A stretch of 5,460 bases of DNA from an uncultured Sutterella sp. (GTDB taxonomy: Bacteria > Pseudomonadota > Gammaproteobacteria > Burkholderiales > Burkholderiaceae_F), in NCBI GenBank assembly GCA_902493085.1, contig CABUOH010000104.1:1-5460 (forward strand), read 5' to 3'. This document shows, piece after piece, positions 4,322-5,460 of the stretch. The notes beneath the pieces are model-generated. The model worked only from the letters and a program-made list of their open reading frames with translations. It searched no databases and was not told the origin of the DNA. The number at the start of each line of letters is the position of its first letter. The first letter of the stretch is position 1. Made by a program: the position numbers and the translations under genes.

Positions 4322-5460
4322 ATGGTTTCTGCCCAGCTTCGCATAGCCTTCAGGCATCTTTTCGCCCATTGGTTCCTGCTTGGCCTCGCGGCGCGGTGCC
4401 TGCAGTTCACGCTCATCTTTCTTGCCGTGTCTCAGGACGTGAGCGCGGGCTGGATGGGGGCCGTCATGGCCGCGAGTTCCGTGATCTGCGGAATCCTCAC
4501 CATCTTTGCCGGACGTCTCTACAACCGTCTCGGGCCCGCGCCCCTCAACCGGTGCTCGGCGCTCTGCTGCGGCGCGGCTGCGCTTTTGGCGGCGACGCAG
4601 CACCACGTGCTCCCGGCGCTCGCCGTTGCCTGGACCCTGACGGCCATGACGCTCATGCTGTCGTCGACGGCGGGCTACCGCGGAATAGGGAGCCTTTTCG
4701 GTGCGGCGGACCGCGTCTCGCGCTTTTCGCGCATGAGCCTGCTGAGCAACATCACCGAAATCGTGATGCCCGTCGCGATCAGCGCGGTCTTTGCGAAGTC
4801 GCCCGACCTCACCCCGATCATCGTGCTCGCGGTCTGCCTCATCGACATGTTCATGCCCGCGGGGATTTCCCGGGCGGCCTTCAAGGCTTCGGGCCGCGTC
4901 GAGTCGCTCGCCCTCGCGGTGAACCTCAAGCGCCTTCTCGCCTCGGGCCCGCTGCTCGCGGGCGTCATGGCGGGCGCGGGCATCAATGCGCTCCTGTGCA
5001 TCTTCGACGTTCTCATTCCGACGGCGGGCGGCGCGATGGATCTGAAGACGACGGAAATCGGCATGCTGCTTTCGGCGAGCGCCTTCGCGCAGGTCGCGGC
5101 GAGCATGCTCCTGACGATCAGGCCCAACCATCGGACGCTCATGAAGCAGCTTCGCAACGCGCTCTTGTTGGGCGGCGTCGCGCTCTCGGGGGCCGTCCTT
5201 GCCGACGGCTTCGTGACCTTCCTCGTCGTGGTTGCGGTGAGCAGCTTCGGGTTCGGCCTCATCAGGCCGCTCTCGATGAGCGCCATCTTTCAGTTTTCGC
5301 CGCCCGACTCCGTGGGCGACATCGTGGGGCTGAGATTCATGCTCAACAACTTCAGCCGCATCCTGATGTCGCTCTTCATGACGGCGTGCGTCGGGGGCTT
5401 CATGTCCTCGACCGCATTCCTGAGCGCGGTGGGCGGGATCGTGCTTGCGGTGACGCTCGG
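4322..5460 (+). CDS. Major facilitator superfamily (MFS) type membrane transporter, 3' end outside the window
   Basis: The frame is open for 379 codons from ATG 4322 to the window edge. A stop at 4298-4300 leaves 4322 as the only standard start, although no clear ribosome binding site precedes it (TGCACGTCTTTC). The protein is strongly hydrophobic, with about a dozen membrane spans. The first is at residues about 17-37 (WFLLGLAARCLQF...), the second at 44-63. Between spans 2 and 3 lies GRLYNRLGPAPLNR (64-77), a variant of the MFS loop motif G-x-L-x-D/N-R-x-G. A charged stretch after about residue 185 (SRAAFKASGRVES) probably marks the central loop joining the two six-helix halves, and a second half begins near RLLASGPLLAGVMAG. 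The family usually has about 390-420 residues, so only a few are missing. Transport of a small solute or drug across the inner membrane is inferred from the fold; the substrate cannot be read. GC content is high (37 of 60 in 4981-5040), unlike the autotransporter. Confidence 0.8.
   Translation, partial: MVSAQLRIAFRHLFAHWFLLGLAARCLQFTLIFLAVSQDVSAGWMGAVMAASSVICGILTIFAGRLYNRLGPAPLNRCSALCCGAAALLAATQHHVLPALAVAWTLTAMTLMLSSTAGYRGIGSLFGAADRVSRFSRMSLLSNITEIVMPVAISAVFAKSPDLTPIIVLAVCLIDMFMPAGISRAAFKASGRVESLALAVNLKRLLASGPLLAGVMAGAGINALLCIFDVLIPTAGGAMDLKTTEIGMLLSASAFAQVAASMLLTIRPNHRTLMKQLRNALLLGGVALSGAVLADGFVTFLVVVAVSSFGFGLIRPLSMSAIFQFSPPDSVGDIVGLRFMLNNFSRILMSLFMTACVGGFMSSTAFLSAVGGIVLAVTL

Noticed and set aside
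4247..5131. Minus-strand frame of 294 codons
   Set aside because: It is made largely of Arg, Glu, Ala and His without secondary pattern, the usual mirror of a GC-rich membrane protein gene. The plus strand reads a coherent MFS-type protein throughout.
4675..5286. Minus-strand frame of 203 codons opposite the transporter gene
   Set aside because: A second shadow of the same MFS gene, with no domain and no plausible ribosome binding site recognised.

Overview
The window holds three genes, all on the + strand, with a composition and gene content that suggest a beta-proteobacterium of the Sutterellaceae type. That assignment is an inference from a GC-rich background, a large classical autotransporter and a GltD-type enzyme; no rRNA or other taxonomic marker is present.

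Layout. Positions 2-742 are the C-terminal half of the glutamate synthase small subunit (gltD). It is followed by two hairpins (772-791 and 820-849, the second with a UUCG tetraloop) that probably end its transcript. A 316-base intergenic stretch then carries a candidate promoter (perfect TTGACA at 979-984) and a 17-bp palindrome at 995-1011, leading to a strong ribosome binding site at 1045-1052. Positions 1059-4057 are one autotransporter gene split into two reading frames at a run of nine G (1517-1525). Terminator-like hairpins follow (4076-4095, 4115-4145). From 4322 to the window end runs a multi-pass membrane protein of the major facilitator type, cut by the window edge.

The main point of interest is the autotransporter. 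In the sequenced state the N-terminal part (signal peptide plus the first rungs of the passenger) stops at 1535. The remaining passenger and the whole outer-membrane barrel lie in another frame. Adding one G (G10) or removing two (G7) fuses the parts into a single open frame; with G10 the protein is exactly 999 residues. The break falls precisely on a homopolymer inside an otherwise intact gene, so the simplest reading is a contingency (phase-variation) switch caught OFF, although a homopolymer sequencing error must be excluded. The restored protein also carries a motif before the barrel (EMNDLTKRMGELR) closely resembling the EVNNLNKRMGDLR cleavage motif of SPATE autotransporters, yet the passenger shows no serine protease site. 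The predicted product is therefore a switchable, self-releasing, repeat-built surface protein of unknown function.

The three genes do not form an obvious pathway. gltD serves ammonia assimilation, the autotransporter is a surface product, and the transporter's substrate cannot be read from the sequence. Terminators and gaps between them suggest three separate transcription units.
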